DNA from: Magnolia sinica
Lineage: Eukaryota > Streptophyta > Magnoliopsida > Magnoliales > Magnoliaceae
Direction: 5' to 3'
NCBI RefSeq assembly: GCF_029962835.1
Contig: NC_080577.1
Coordinates: 5,146,001 to 5,210,000 of the forward strand
Length of the DNA stretch: 64,000 nucleotides
The notes below the pieces were generated by a model. It ran no database searches, had not been told where the DNA came from, and saw only the letters and a list, made by a program, of their open reading frames with translations. The position numbers were made by a program, and so were the translations under genes. Shown in pieces: positions 12,001 to 27,000 of the stretch (the first letter of the stretch is position 1; the number at the start of each line of letters is the position of its first letter).

Positions 12001-15000
12001 CTTCCTTGACGTCCAAAGCCTGAATACTCAATAGAATTTGATCCATCTCTTTTCCTCAAGGCCAAAAACCTATTTATGCTACACTTTTAGCCTAGCTTTT
12101 AACATATGGAGCTTTTTAAACAAAGAAAAGTCCCCGGACACCCTTCAACGATAAAGGATGACCACCACTCTCAAATTAGGGGTCTAAGGCCTTCCAACTC
12201 GAGCCACACAAGCTCGAATCTAAAAGGTTTCGGGCCCCATTTAACTTCATCTACTTCTTATATGATTGGACAATGATCAAAGATTGGTTTTGACAGACAA
12301 ACGGGAATTGATCTAACCATCCCTTAGAGACCAAAAATTTGTCTGAAAGGGACATAACCGAAGGAGACCGAACATTTGACCATGAGAAGTTGATGTTAGT
12401 CATGGGTAAATCTACTAATTCATGATCGTTAACCCATTGAGAAAAGTTACGCATGCTAGCCATTACCTTGCCTCCCAATGATTTTTCATGAGAAAATCTA
12501 ATGACAGTGAAATCATCACCCATACACCAGGAAAGATTAAATCTATCTCTGATAGAGGATAATTCATCCCAAAACACACTGCGAGATGAGGATAGACTAG
12601 GGTTGTAAATTCCAGAAAATAACCACAAAAAGTTGGATGGTATGTCCTTGAACACTACGTTGACTGAGATATTTCCCAACTAGCAGTCTTCTTTGCATCG
12701 AACAGAGGGATCCCACAAGACCAGGATACCCCCAGCAGAGCCAGACGAGTTCAGGGCCAACTATTCAGCTCCCTTTCGACCCCAGATCGATTTGACCAAT
12801 GAGGCGTTAACCGATTGTAACTTAGTTTCCTACGACACAATCAATCTAGATTTAGATTGAACACAAACATCCTTCACTATAGCCCTTTTATCAAGACACC
12901 CCAGACCCCTCATGTTCCATGAAAAAATCTTCATTAGGAAGGACCACTACCCCCTTTACCTCTTCTCTCCACTCAGGGGATGGCCTCGATCATTCCATCC
13001 TGACCCACTCTAAGGTTCAACAATTCTCTGTTAGACTTAGAAGATTTCAGAGAATTCCTACTAGTCATGACTGAAGGACTCCACAACCCCCTTGCCGCCG
13101 CCAGATAGAAAAGGGCTGTGTAGTCCTCATCCTTATTCCCAAAGAATACACCCATCAGCCTTCCCACATGACTAACCGCATCCCTAACCCAACGCTTCCT
13201 TTTAATTGTTTCAACTAGATTATCCAACTGGCTTAGGGATAAGAAAGGAGGGACACATAAATCATGGGTATCCGCAGCATTTGGAATCCCAAAATAAGCT
13301 CTAATTGGAGGGATCTCCATCATCTCAGCCAAAAGAGCCCTTTCAACATTTTCTGTCAGCCTTACCTCCAAACTCGAGTTGACCCAGAGAGGGATGGAGG
13401 AAGACATACGTGAAGAGTAAGGAACCAAGGCCAAAGGGCCCAATTCCTCAAGGAATGGAAGAGGTTCCTTAGAATGAAGCTCCGAAGAAAACGAAACCAA
13501 TGGGGCTTTGGGGGGAGTGACTAACCTAGGGCTACCTGACTAGCGAGAAAAGGGATCACCCATCAAGAGGGGAGCTACCACTGGGGCGAAAGGAGGAAGA
13601 ACTTTTGTTCTGGTTAGAGGACTCCGAAGGACTACCCGAAGACACACAGCTACCAGGATCCACACATATATCTTCAGATCTCCTGGGTCTGTCTGGCATC
13701 TCACCATCTTCCTCAGAAGTGAAGGTAACTTCTTGCACGGAGGCCCTAGCCTGATAGAGCTCTTGGCTTTGCTAAAGAAAAAGGGGGTTCTGATTTTTGG
13801 TGTCGAATTCAGTATTCCCTCAACATGAGTTGTTTGAACCAAATAATCTGTTTAGTCATCTTCGCATGAATGTCTCTAAACAACAATCCCTATAGATGTC
13901 ATTTACTTGTGCACAATCATCTTATTGGGCATTAAATATATTACTTGCCAACCACATTATTGCAGAAAAACCAAGTTACAAAATTTACAAATGACTGGAC
14001 ACAGAAAAGTGAAAGACAAAACTAAAGGACCAAAAGAAACACAATGAACTTATCCTCAAAAGCCAAGGAGTTCAATCAAGCAGTTACATCCCTTAGAGAG
14101 GATAAGCCCAGCAAAAACTTTCTTTTAGATTTCACAGTCCTTTATCAAAGCTTTTAGATAATCATCATTATCATCAAAGCTTTTTGATGAATTATTATAA
14201 TTAATCATGAAAATATAAATCGTGAGTCTGGACAACAGAGTTCCATTATATGCAGCACATAAGTCTTTGATAAAATATTAACGACAGGTTTCACATACCT
14301 CCCAAAGGTAAACATGCGTATTGCTGGATCCAACCAAGAAAAAAGGCCTAGAAGGATGACTGGATAAGGCTCTTGTTTTAATGTTTTCAACTGTTGCTGG
14401 TGGATCAACAAAATCATCAAAATCTTCCTGTTCACCCCAACCAAAGCCAGAAGCCCCAACACCAGCGTAACCTGGAATTCCAAATGCTCCACCACCCGTC
14501 AAGTCCTTCCCGGGTCTTGCCAAAGAACCTCGTCCAACTGTTGGTCCACCCAACCCAAGGTGCGCTCCTTTCTTGCTGCCAAGACCAATGCCTGGAGAAA
14601 TAAATGTAGCAATTGGTGTGGATTCAGATCCCGCCCACCCATTCTCTGGCCAATCAGACTCTGACCAAATGTACTCAGCCGGCACTCGGAAAGGTTCAAC
14701 TTTCAAATTAAAGAAAATTAGCCCCTGGATGAAACAGAAATTTTATTTAAGAGTAATGTAGAGATATCTAAACACATTCAAAGAAATGAGGCTTTTCATA
14801 AAAAGAGGGGAAGAAAAAACAGAGAGACGGGGGAGGGGGTGAGGGAGGGAGGCTATTTTGTAGTTTAATCTAGCTATTCCATTACTTCTCACTCCCAAAG
14901 CATCATGGAAGCTTTAACTGTTATGATTTGCCCTTGCACGTAGAACAATCATGTGCTTGATACAAAAGGACCGGAATAAAGTTGAAAAAGAAATATCCAA

Positions 15001-18000
15001 ACAACACACATACAGACATTTTCAGGCATGCCTCTCTGATAAGGAGAGCTAAATGTTTAACCAAATTTGAAATGTGAAGCATCATTTCTGGTACAAGCTC
15101 TCCATTGGCGTCAGTGTACATCACTAGCATTTTTATTTGTAACGTGGCACATGGCAATCCACTAAGCCCTGGTAGCCATATGAGAATAACAACTCATACA
15201 AATGAGCACTATCACCTAACCCACTGAAATTGTTAACAACTATTTTTTTGAAAGATAACGGAAACTTTCATTGAAAGAGTGCTGAGGTAGAGCTAAAGCA
15301 AAAAACAAAAAACATACAATGGAAAGAAAAGGGAGTTCAATTGTTTACAATTATATCAATTTTGTTGCAAAAAAATCTGCCAACCAGCGTTCAATTCATC
15401 CAAATAAATCTCCATAAGTACTCCATTAATAGCAGACGAACGCCACCTCAAATTGGAGTAAAGTTAAAAGAAGTAATCTTTGAACAAAGACTGACCTTCC
15501 GGTTGCTGGCAAGTGCAGCTTGTTGTTGATTGATGGAATTTACACACATTGCCTGCACAAAGCCAAAAATTAAATCAGATAATGTAAAACTTAGTTCTGA
15601 AGTAGATGACAAATTGGTTCCGAATAATTTCTAAGACACAATGATTGACCTAATACAAAAATAAAACCTTGTAATTGTATCATAGAATAGAATAATGAGT
15701 TTCCAAAAAAAAAAGGATTCCCAGTCCACTGCACACAACGGATCGGGAAAAAACGTTTACCTCTAGAAGCTCTCCATTTTTCTTATATATTTCCTTCGGA
15801 TTCCGGAAAGAAGTCACATCCGTGAGGAGACTGGAATCTTTTCGTCCGGTGCCCTGACTACTGTCCGAAGATCGAGTCCTAGCATGAAATCCAGCTTCGC
15901 AAATAGCAGAACTGCTAATCCTAACTTGATCAGTATGTATGGTGTCACCATTTTCATACTCATCAGTGATGGCTTTATGTATATCCAACCAGCCCTTAGA
16001 GGGCTTCTGGCCAACAGAAGGGAAAAGCAATTTTTCATGGATAAAACTTTCATGGATTGCCTTGGGATCAACACAAATCTCCCATAGTATTTCAAAGAAG
16101 TATGCCCCATTTTCATTGTTAATCTGCAAGCTATCAATACCCTGTTTTATGCAATCGTGGGGTGGCCTCTGTTCTGACTGACTAGATGCCTCTAACAAAA
16201 CAAGAGTAGGTGCAGGCAAACCCTTCTCTACTTTCTGTCCCAGGAATGATGCAAGTTGTTTAGCAAGAGAGGAGGAAATGTACCCAACTGTGTCCTTTAT
16301 CAACTTAGCTAAGAGTGCAGGGAACAGCTTGATCAGTTCCAGCATGCTGGTAATATCAGATTGATAATTTGCAGAACTAGATTGCAAAGAAGAACCTTCA
16401 CACAGAGGAACACTAGAAGAAAAACTATTTCCAAGATCAGCCATCAATGTGTTTAAATGACTGTTGCAGAGGTTGGATAGGTGTCGCCACAAACAAACCC
16501 CGATGAGTTGCCATTTTTCATCTTCCGGTATTGAAAGCATTACTGATTCACTTTGTGTGTGTTGCTGCTGTTGGGAGTTAGAAGCTGGAATGTTTCCTTC
16601 AGAATCACTAGATGTAACATGGACCATCGACTCTGCAGCTTGAAGTAAAGATCTCTTCAGGTCTGCCAGTTTAATTTCAGAAGGAGAATGTCCGCCTCTG
16701 GATGCAATCAAGATGGGCTGTATCATAAGAAATAATGTTTTCCAATTCCCCTGAGACCATGCTGAAGCAAAGCACACACAATATTCAAGAATATCAAGAA
16801 CAGTAAAGCTTTTCACAGTGAGATCTTTTGTGAGGAAGCCAGAACCATAAAGCTTTAAAAGAGGTCTTAAACTCCCCATTGAGCACATAACATCCTGTAA
16901 ATAAAAATCCCAAGGATGAAACCGACCAAATCTAACCTCACCAAATACATTTCTCACAGGCAATGTTGGTCTCAGTGCGGAACGAGTAATACTGCAGGCA
17001 ACAATATACCGGACGAGTAAACCGGATACCTCTTTGCTAGCCTTCAGAAATAGCTTGGGCAGAGGAGGACATAGCATGGAACTGTCAGAAGCATGCTGTT
17101 CATCGTGTAGGTGTAATTGAGAAGTATAGCCATGCTGTTCATCATGTGGGTGTTCTCGAGAAGTGTAGCCATGTAACATGCTGTATCCAAGAAATAATAA
17201 CCCATTGTTGCATGCAAATTTTATTATCTGTGAAACAAAAGCTAATCATTGCCCCGCAGGAAATACAGCAAAGAGAAGATAGCAAATCAGGTGAATGAGA
17301 CGCATTGCATTCTGAATTCGAGAAAGACATTACCATATTCATCAAATCAACAGATTCCAATGAATACTTCTGCTCCAAAATGGCAAGTCCCATGTTTAGC
17401 ATCTGTTCAAATTTTTCCAGTAACAGCTCATATTGATGAGCATCATAACTGCAGGCAGGTGCACCAGATAGCCAGCTTGGATGCTCCATTATTGATTTTG
17501 AAACGAACTGCATTGCCAAATTCAATTTAGCACGGGACTCCAGATGCCAAGTAACATCTCCTGACAGCCAGCTTGAAGCCTCATGCATGGATGGCTTCAG
17601 AATCTCATTAAGAGTGCTAAGCTTTCCACTATCTGATAAGCTGTCCTGATCTTTACTGTCAAGAGTGCTTGAAGCAGATGAAAGGCATTCCAGAGCTTCA
17701 AGCTTGAGATAAATATGAACTCGATCAGATATTCTTTCTTACTCTACAATAAGATTATCACACAGAATTTGAATTCAACGACTGCTATTTACAAAGCCCG
17801 ATATTGTAAGTCCAACAATAAAATATGCATAAAACTTGAACTCCAGATGCTAACATTCCAACTTAAACCACAGTTACCAACAGAAAGAAGTCCTTTGTTC
17901 ATGTTGATAGCTGATAGAACAAAGCAGAAAATAAGACAGCTAGAAAAATTAGGCTGCCATAGTCATTTCAAGGGTAAAGCTTTATCCAGATACAACCTTG

Positions 18001-21000
18001 TCATTGTTTCATTGAATGAAGTGCTGATATCAACACTGGCAACATAGTTTCGCTAGTCAGTAATTATAAATTGTGAGAAATCATGTCATCTAAATATGGT
18101 ATTGACTCATTTGGGCCCCTCTCCTTGTGAGAACTTATCTCATCTTAGTGATAGTTGACAAGAATTTACTTCTCTAATCTTGCTATTAATGTAAGGTTAA
18201 TAGAAATGCCCGGGATGATTAACCACAATTAAAGAGAATTTAATTATCTGGATATTAAACACAAGTAAACAGAATTAATGCACTGTAAAAGGCATGTATA
18301 CATTAATACATAAACTTCTAGAAAAGTATGTTACTTTACATCATAATCAAAGTAATAACAAAGTGGGTGCATGTCCAAAAGAAGCCAACAGGAATATATG
18401 TGTGAAAGGAAGATTACAAGTTACTCAGTGTCTCTTTGTGCCATTGACAGCTCTAGATTAGAATTTTCTGTTTTAGGTTGAAATTACTAAAGCATTAAAA
18501 AAGGTAAAATGTGAAAATGCAAAAGCACAAACCACTGTTTCTGAGAACAATGAACAAGATGGATATGAAAAGAGAAATTCTGCCAAATCAGCTCTTTGTC
18601 AGGATGCAACAGTTACTCATAACAACGCAATAAACTTACCGGGAGTCCACATCGGTTTAAGGCACTTGCCGTCATCCATGTTGCCCACCTTGCCAGCATT
18701 GCAGCTGTGCATTCCCCAACAGAATTCTTCATGTTATTTTTCGCCGATAGCAGTACACAGTACTGGCCAATACTTGGGTCTGAAAGAGCAGCACGATTGC
18801 TAGGGATAGCCAACTTATCGACTGTAGAATCCATCTCGAAGCCAAGCAAATGCTGAAAAGAATGAGAATAATTCCCCAATACCCACTGAACATACCAGAA
18901 AAAGTTTATACAGTATTAGCAGAACATATTTTTCACATACCACGCATGCAGTTGTTGACAGAAAGCAATGTTCTCAAAAAAGGGAAAAGTATGAACTTCT
19001 AAATTGCATAATTTACACACCTCAAGCAGGCTAGCAAGCCAGTAATCCTCTTTCTCAATTGCAGTTGGAAGCAGAAAATTTGATATAAGATGGCGTTCCA
19101 ACGGACCACCGTATCCCTCAACTAGTCGGCAAATTACAAGAGCCAGCTGTTCATCTCCATGGTTTTTAGCGCAGACTGTGACTGCAGAAGAAGGATCACC
19201 TCCAAGAAGAAAAAAGGCAATAGCAAGCTCTAGCTGATGTTTTCCCATTAAAACATACGCATTCTTCAAAGCAGCTGCCTTATTTTTTTCCTCCTGAAAG
19301 TTTTAGTATAGACATTAATAGAAAAGCACAGTAAACATGGCAGTAGTGATAGTTGCATTCGTCTTATACAAGACTCATCCAATGGGAAGGACATGGCTCA
19401 ATGTGAAGGTTCAGTCTGGTGGGTAAGATTGTATGGGTATACTTCTTCATGTGTGGTTCCTGGATGTTATCAGTTCGATAATAGATAATAGACAGCAATG
19501 ATAATAGATGATATATAGCAATGAAGGAATAGATGATATATTATACAAATGAGGTTTTCCTTTATTACGATACAACACCTGGAAATTGCGTGAAAGAAAT
19601 CCAACCAAGGGCCTGTCCTTTTCATCTTTGCTGATTTTAAAAAGTCCAGTCAACACTTGAAGTCTGTTTAGTGCAAGATACAGAAGTGCACAGTCCTTTG
19701 GATCCTTCTTCTTTAAATATTGTACTCTTGCCAGCTTCTCCATCTACATACTCAAATACCTTCAGTCAGAAAAGAAAGGGAACTCCAAAATAAAACAAAA
19801 GATATATACATTACATATTCACATACAAAAAAGTCAATAGCTAAAGAGACATAAAATCTTCAGTTTGTAGTTCATTTACTCATTTGGCAATGGAAAAAAA
19901 TAATTTGAATGCAAAAGGTGGCACACTGATCATAGGTTCCTAATGAACAAGTGTTTTGAGGTAATATATTAGACAACGGAGGATTTTATCCAATGTTTAA
20001 AATAAAATAAAATAAAAAACAGAGGATTTTACAGACTGCATTTGTGTCCTAATTTTCAAGGTTGTGGCCTCAAATTTAAACAGAGACAAGACCTTGTCCT
20101 ATCTGACCAGGATCATTCATTTGCTAGATCAACTCAAATTTGGCAAGTAGTGTTTCTAGAAATTGAATTTCAATTGGTTGCCATTGGTCAAAGGGGCATT
20201 CTTGAACAAGGAAAAGGATACAATTAATTTAAAAGGTTTGAACATGCAGCATTTGAGATGAAAATCACATATAGTGACAGGTTTTAGCTCTTACAAGTAT
20301 AACCTGGTCCCAGGTTGGAAGTTCAACCGACAAATGAATTTTCCTTTGGTGCTTCAAGTCATATTATAAATTGGGAAGAAGGAAACAGATGCTAGAAAAT
20401 TTAGCAAACATTCCTGATACAAAATAGTAGCATGTTTCTAGCATATCAAGATCCAAAATACTACAAATGATGTTCCTTGGATATGGTGATCATAATAAGT
20501 AACCTTTCCCCAAGCCAAATTGGAAACCATTTGGGACCCAAGAATTAATGACATGCACAATGATTGAAAATGGAAGCCATTGGTGGCACAAAAGAGAATA
20601 TTTATTTCTTGTGAGATTCATATATAAGGTAGCAAGCCTAATGAGCCAAAACTCAATATCTTAGACCCTATCTGCTTTAGTTAGACAATAAACTATCAAG
20701 ATACTTCAGAAACAAGCATGGTGTGCTGTTAAGGCCATAACAGGGCCGTAAAAGTCGTTACGTAAAGCTAACGGTGGCGACCGTTACACGTTATGGGGTC
20801 GTAACGGCCGTAACAGCCGTTATGGAAGAAAAAAAAGACCCGTAATTGTCTGTTATGGGGAATATACGAGTTTTCCAAACTTTTTAATCAACATTTCGAG
20901 ACAGATACAGGTTTTTCAGGATTTTTTTTTTTCAATTAAAAAACAGACCATAACGGCCGTTATGGGGGCTGTAACAGCTGTTACAACCCATATCGTAAAG

Positions 21001-24000
21001 GTAATGGTGGTGGCCATTACGGCCACCGTTACCATTACAGAACACCTTGGAAACAAGAGCATCTGATTTAAAAGTCAACAAAAGACAATCATTAAAGAGA
21101 GAAATAGCAAAGATATTCAGCTTATATTCTTACCCTTGTCCGTAACTGGGCCACATTGGTAAACCAAAATCCCACACCTAAATTTCTCATTTCTATCCAA
21201 GATGGTTCATTAGATAGGAAAGAACTAAACAGATTGTCTTGGCAATCAGATTGGAAGGCCCACACAATTGACCCAGAATCAACGATCAACTCTTCTGCAG
21301 CAGCCAGCCTTCCAAATTTCCGGAGAATATATAGTTGTTGATATCGTACCGCAACCCAAAACCTTCAGAAAGGTGAAGTAATACAATTGGTCTTGATAAA
21401 CAAAGAGTACTTTAATAGAAACGACTAATCATCTGTCCACATTCTTGCATTGGGAATAACAACAAATAAATAAATAAAAACTGGCTACCTTGCCACTAAA
21501 TAGCACAAAGTAAATATAACTTCCATTTTACTTCAGAAGGGAAAAAAAAAATGGCACTATTGCAGGTGAAAGCTTTGCTAAAGTAAAAGATAGAAACTAT
21601 CCACAGGTTTCAGTTAGCTTCAAGTCAAAGTTGAAAGCAGAGATCTTTCCCAAGAAAAATAAAATAAAATGAAAGCAGAGCACTCCATAAAGGGCTTCAG
21701 AACTTGAGGTGGAATCTGCAAGAGAAGACTCTTGGGTCCACTCTAAAGTAGTACTCCAGCAAGCGTTTTGAAAATTGCAAAACAAACTTTACATGTGAAA
21801 CCTCTTTGGTCTGCTCCCCAGACTGAAATGTGTAAAACAAACTTTATAGAAGAAGCCTCTGGTAATAGTTTGGATCAGTAACTACAAACAAGGGACCTGA
21901 GATGCCACTAGTGGCCTATTGGAAAGGGCTAACTCCAACAATGGACCATGCCTGACACACAACTCATTGCCCAATGAGAATAATGGAACCAGGATATCAA
22001 ATATGGGCATGGGAACTCAGATGGATAGGTATAAATGGAAACAACTCATTTTCTCTGAACATATATACCAGTATTACCAAGTCAACATATGTGAATGCAA
22101 GTATAAAATAATAATAACCAGAAAGAAAATAACAAAGTAATATTTAAGTTTAAAACTCTAAGTTCACATACCATCCAGCCAACTATAGAAGTAGAAATTG
22201 TAAGAAGACATGCACACGCGCGCGCACGCGCACACACACACACTCACTTATTTTTTTATTTTTTTTAAAGACAAATGAAAAGGTCGTCTTATTCAAAACC
22301 CCAATTATGACATCCCTTCTCTCGCACTCCACACCTCGGAACGCACTATTCTTATAGAGAAAAACGTGCGTTAACATCTTCTTAACCCGAAATGGCTGAG
22401 GAGAGGAAAGGTTCCTTTTTGAGGGTACTCCCAGGAACAGATCCAGTGGAGATGGGGTGGGGCCTGTAGCTCAGAGGATTAGAGCACGTGGCTACAAACC
22501 ACGGTGTTGGGGGTTTGAATCCCTCCTCGCCAACAACCGGCCCAAACATTCCATTCCTGCATCTCAAGGACCAAAACTTGATTCTCCAATACATTTAAAT
22601 ATTCGCAAAAAGAAAAAGGCCAAAGGGCCAGGTCCTCATAAGAATGGGTAAGAACACAAAGCAAAAAGGAGACTTCTCCAAGATGTGCTCAGAAAGAACT
22701 TTCCAATCATTATTTGGTACATAGAATGAGAGATCGTCCCTATAGTGAATGAGAGAAAAGAAATAATCCAACTCTTGCTTTCTGGAAGATTGTCAGCAGC
22801 TATGGGAGCGTTTACCAATCCAAAAATAAAATAAAAAATGTAGGAGAGTGTCTCTTGGAGGTTTATTATGATTTACATGTATAAAGTGTAATACACGTAC
22901 CTAAGGTCAAACTTATTTAAATGTATTATAAAGTCATATAAACTTGACTTTATAATAAATGACTTTCTAAAGTCAAGTTTAGAACAGACAAACTCTGCTT
23001 GAAAGCGTATGCACCAGGGCTCTACATGGTAAGAGTGCGCCAGCTGACCCCTACTTGGGAAAAGGAGGGGGTTGAGGTCAAGTAGGCAACCAGTCATTGA
23101 AAATTTTCCAGGTAATCTTGTGAATATTGTTTCAAATGAGTGGCAAAGCAGAATTTGTAAAGCTGGCCCCCCGATAGTTGGGACAAGAAGATGATGATGA
23201 TGATGACGATGACGATGATGATAATAAAGTCAAGTCTAAAAATATATCTTTGATAGGAAATGCAAAATCATAGAATAATTGATACATCCAAGCCACAAAT
23301 CACCAGCAAATGGCTCCCAGAAAAATTCACTACATGGACAATCGAGGATCATGTAGGCCCTGATCAGACCCATCCAATCTGGACAATCCAATCATCCAGA
23401 TTATAGATCTGGACCTTAAGGAACGTCCATTATGGTACGATTGATGACCAGGATCAGATCTATGATCTGCTTGTCTCGTTGCACCCACATGGTCAATTTG
23501 ATGGTCCATAGATGCCAAATGATATCTCATTATCAGTTGAGGGCCTGGTTGACATTGATTGATATAGATGGCCCATATTGACAATCAGGTGAACTGCAGT
23601 GCCCGCAAGTCCATGCACTTATGCGTCCAACGCATTTACAGGGCATTTAAGGAAAGATTGTGATATGTGGATTCTTCAGAATTTGTTAGTATAGAGAATC
23701 CAAGTTGTGTATTGCATTGTGTATTTTCTTTATGTTCCTTTTTTGGTGTATAAATGTGCATAGTGTTGTGTGCTCCTGTGGAGTATGTTTTTGTTTCTCT
23801 AGCAATATAATAAAAGGTGTGGTAGGGCTTCAAGCTCTAACACAACAACAAGTAACAAGCTTTTCTCTCAAACCCTGTCTCCTCTCACTCTTTTCCTACT
23901 ATTTCCTTTTCTCCGTTTCTCCCTTTCACTCCCTAAATCCATCCAAACCAACTTGGTATCAGAGTACGTCACTGCAAGTTAATCAACACTACCGGAACCT

Positions 24001-27000
24001 ACTGACGTCAGCACTATACATTCCATATGGTTCGTTTCTTTCAACTGGAAGAATATGGTTTGAAACAGCTGATTTTAAAATATTTATAACGATTTTTGGA
24101 GGCCTTTTGAGGTATTTTTGGACTGTTTTTCACATTCGACCAAAAATAAATAAAAAATCTCTAAGTTTTGGTGATTCCTCTCCAATCAGTGGATGTTTCT
24201 TTGACTTCTCTTCATAGTAAGCATTAGATTCTCTGTCCCTAATGACCCATGGAGTTTTTATCTCATGATGGGAAGATCTGAGAGGGTTGTGAGCCAAATA
24301 GAGGTCTGGTTGTACCCTTTTTGGGGCTTGGGGCTGAGACTATACACCATAACTCATGGTGTATGTCCAGTGTAGTGGGTGGCCTCCATGCTTGAGTCGG
24401 GCCTCGTTGTGAGTGTGGTTGCTGTATTTCTCTTAAAAAGTTGCTTTTAGGACCTCAGGTCCTCTTCTGGAATCCACATACATACAAATCTGAGTATCGC
24501 ATGGTGCGTGCTTTCTTGCAGCTGTTGTGGCTTTGTTTTGTATTGCTAGGCCCTTGTGGAAGACGAAACTTCTTCCGTATCCGAAGTCAGATCATCAAAA
24601 TCGTACCCCTTGTTGATTACTACAGCAAAGTTAAATGGTAACAACTATTTGTAGTGGGTGCAATCGATGAAATTGTTTCTAAGAAGAAGAGAGAGACTTT
24701 CTTACGTATTAGATAAAGCGTTGGATCTTTCAGGTATAAATTTAAAAACTTGGACCAAGGAGAACTACCAAGTCATGGCTTGGCTGCTTAACAGTATGGA
24801 ACCTACTGTAAGTAATTCAATTATGTTTCTAACATCAACCAAAAGGATATAAGACACCCCTCATGATATGTATTCAGAGGCCCATAACGTATCCAAAATT
24901 TTCCAATTGAGCTCAGACATTGGAAAATTCCAACAAGATTCAAGATCCCTGAAGGAGTATTTTTCAGCTCTTTGGGGTATGTGGGATGAGTTGAATCTCT
25001 ATCATCCACTCCCTTCTCACTTTACCATGGACTATGAACATGAACGGCAGCACCGTATAGAAACGAGAATTATGAAATTTCTCTCTAGCCTCAACTCTGA
25101 GTATTATAGCGTTCAAAAGCAGATTATAGTCATGGACCCTAGTCCTTCTCTAACAGCTATCTATGCCCACATTTTAAAGGGTCGATACATTGTCCGACCC
25201 TACTTTTGCTCCACCCGATCAGCATACCTTCCTTTAGCCACGAGACTCAAGTTCTAATGTGGAGCAGTTGGGGACATGGACGTGATAGTGGGTCGAGTGA
25301 TCAAAGCAAGGGTTGTGACACTAATCGTGTTAGCCGTGGTAGTCGAGGCCGCAATGGACAAGGACAAAGACGTGATGGACCACACCTTTGTACACACCAT
25401 GGGGGCACCAAGCACTCTGTTAATAGATGTTGGGATCTTGTTGATCATCCATCTTGGGCAGGCGTATGTGTAACCGATAGTGCCTCCACTAGCTCTAAGA
25501 AGACTTCATTGCTACCTATAGTGGAGAAGCCTCCTCGAGTGATTCAGTTCTTGTCTCGTAAGCCCTATGATGCATTGATGCGACTTCATATTCGTGATAT
25601 TCCTGACACTTTTAGAGCCACGATAGCCTAGTTAGGTATTGCTCTTAGTGTGTCCTCTTCTCCTTCTCCTTGGATTATTAACTCTGAAGCCACCTCTCAC
25701 ATGGCTGATAAGTCCCATCTGTTTAGTTCTTATCTACCTTTAGCCAATCACACTTTATCACTGTTGCTAATGGAAACCAAACTCATGTATGCATCTGTCA
25801 TCGGTTCTACATGTCCCTAGTTTTCTCCTTAATTTATTATTTGTCAGTTCACTCATGAAATCCTCGAATTGTTCAGTAACCTTTCTTCCCTTCTCACTGT
25901 GTTTTAGCACCTCTAAACGAAGCAGATGATTGGTGGAGGCCGTGAACGTGAAGACATTTATGTCCTAGATGACGCACATGTGATAGCATCTAGTGCTTTG
26001 TCGTTAGAAAGAAAGTTAGTGTCCAGATGGCATTGCCGCATAGAGCACCAATCGTTGTCTAGGTTAAAAATTGTATTTCCTTCAATTTCTGTATGCACTC
26101 ATTTATGTTGTGAAACTTGTGAGTTCTCCAAACATAATTGTACTCACTTTCCTCCTAGTTCGTGTGAGAGGAAACCCAAACCATTTGAGTTAGTCGACTC
26201 TGATGTTTGGAGCCCCATTCCTGTTATCACTTTTTTTGGATATAAACATTTTGTTACTTTCATTAATGATTGCACCCAGATGACATAGGTTCATCTTCTA
26301 AAATCTAAGCATGAAGTGTTTAATATGTTTAAGGTATTCTATAATGAGGTGGTTACTAAATTTCAGTATTCTATCAAAATTCTGCACTCTGACAATTTTA
26401 TTTTATTTTTATTAATTTTTTTTTTATTATTATTATAATTTTTGGGTCTGAGACCAAGGTGTTCTATCTCGTACTTCATGTCCACAAACCCCTCAACAAA
26501 ACAGCGTTGTTGAGAGAGAATTGTCACCTTCTTGAAGTCACTCACGCTCTCTACTTGGTATGAATCTTTCGAAACGTTATTGGGATGATGCAAGTTGCTT
26601 ATCGCTGTATTTCTCATTAATCGCATTCCATCCCAAAAATTATCATATAAGTTCTCATTTAAAACTTTGCATCCCTATGATAAATCGTCCCCTTTACCCC
26701 TTGGGTTTTAAGATGCAAATGTTTTGTTCGAATTCTTTATGGTAGTAATGATTAGTTGAGTCCACAGGCCATTAAGTGCATCTTTTTAGGGTACTCACAA
26801 TCGCAAAAGGAGTATAAATGTTATGACACTCTGACTTATAAGCGATATGTATCAGTCAATTGGACCTTGAAGGCGTTCTGTACTTATCTGGTGAAGGGAA
26901 ATCTCTACATAATCCCCTTACTAATCGGGGGGAGCCTATGCAGTCTAGCCCTATACCTCTCATTGTCTATTGTTTTGATAACACTCCTACTCCGTCTATC

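Larger units (their letters stand above)
8966..13845 (-). pseudogene. Decayed L1-like LINE (non-LTR retrotransposon) in DMXL intron 11
   Basis: It reads on the minus strand from about 13845 to a poly(T) tail at 8966-8980 (poly(A) of the element). In order: ORF1-like remnants (13842-12973); an endonuclease domain near 12679-12251 (GDDFTVIRFSHEKS, LVDLPMTNINFSWSN); a reverse transcriptase with GLRQGEPFSPFLFILVS near 10900-10625; and the downstream LINE region (WKEVCTPYSQGGAGIKRMDL near 10200, then RVRFWLDPWLGG near 9900). Frames are broken by several shifts and stops, so it is not autonomous. A younger LINE tail is nested at 11111-11194 and a (CA)n array lies near the 3' end. A TSD for the whole element was not found. 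Confidence 0.9.

Noticed and set aside
9196-13842. Minus-strand open frames as host genes
   Set aside because: Endonuclease and reverse transcriptase motifs place them in one broken LINE.
22460-22532. Functional tRNA-Arg gene
   Set aside because: It is embedded in plastid spacer sequence, has a changed anticodon and T loop, and its acceptor end is altered, so it is a plastid-derived pseudogene.
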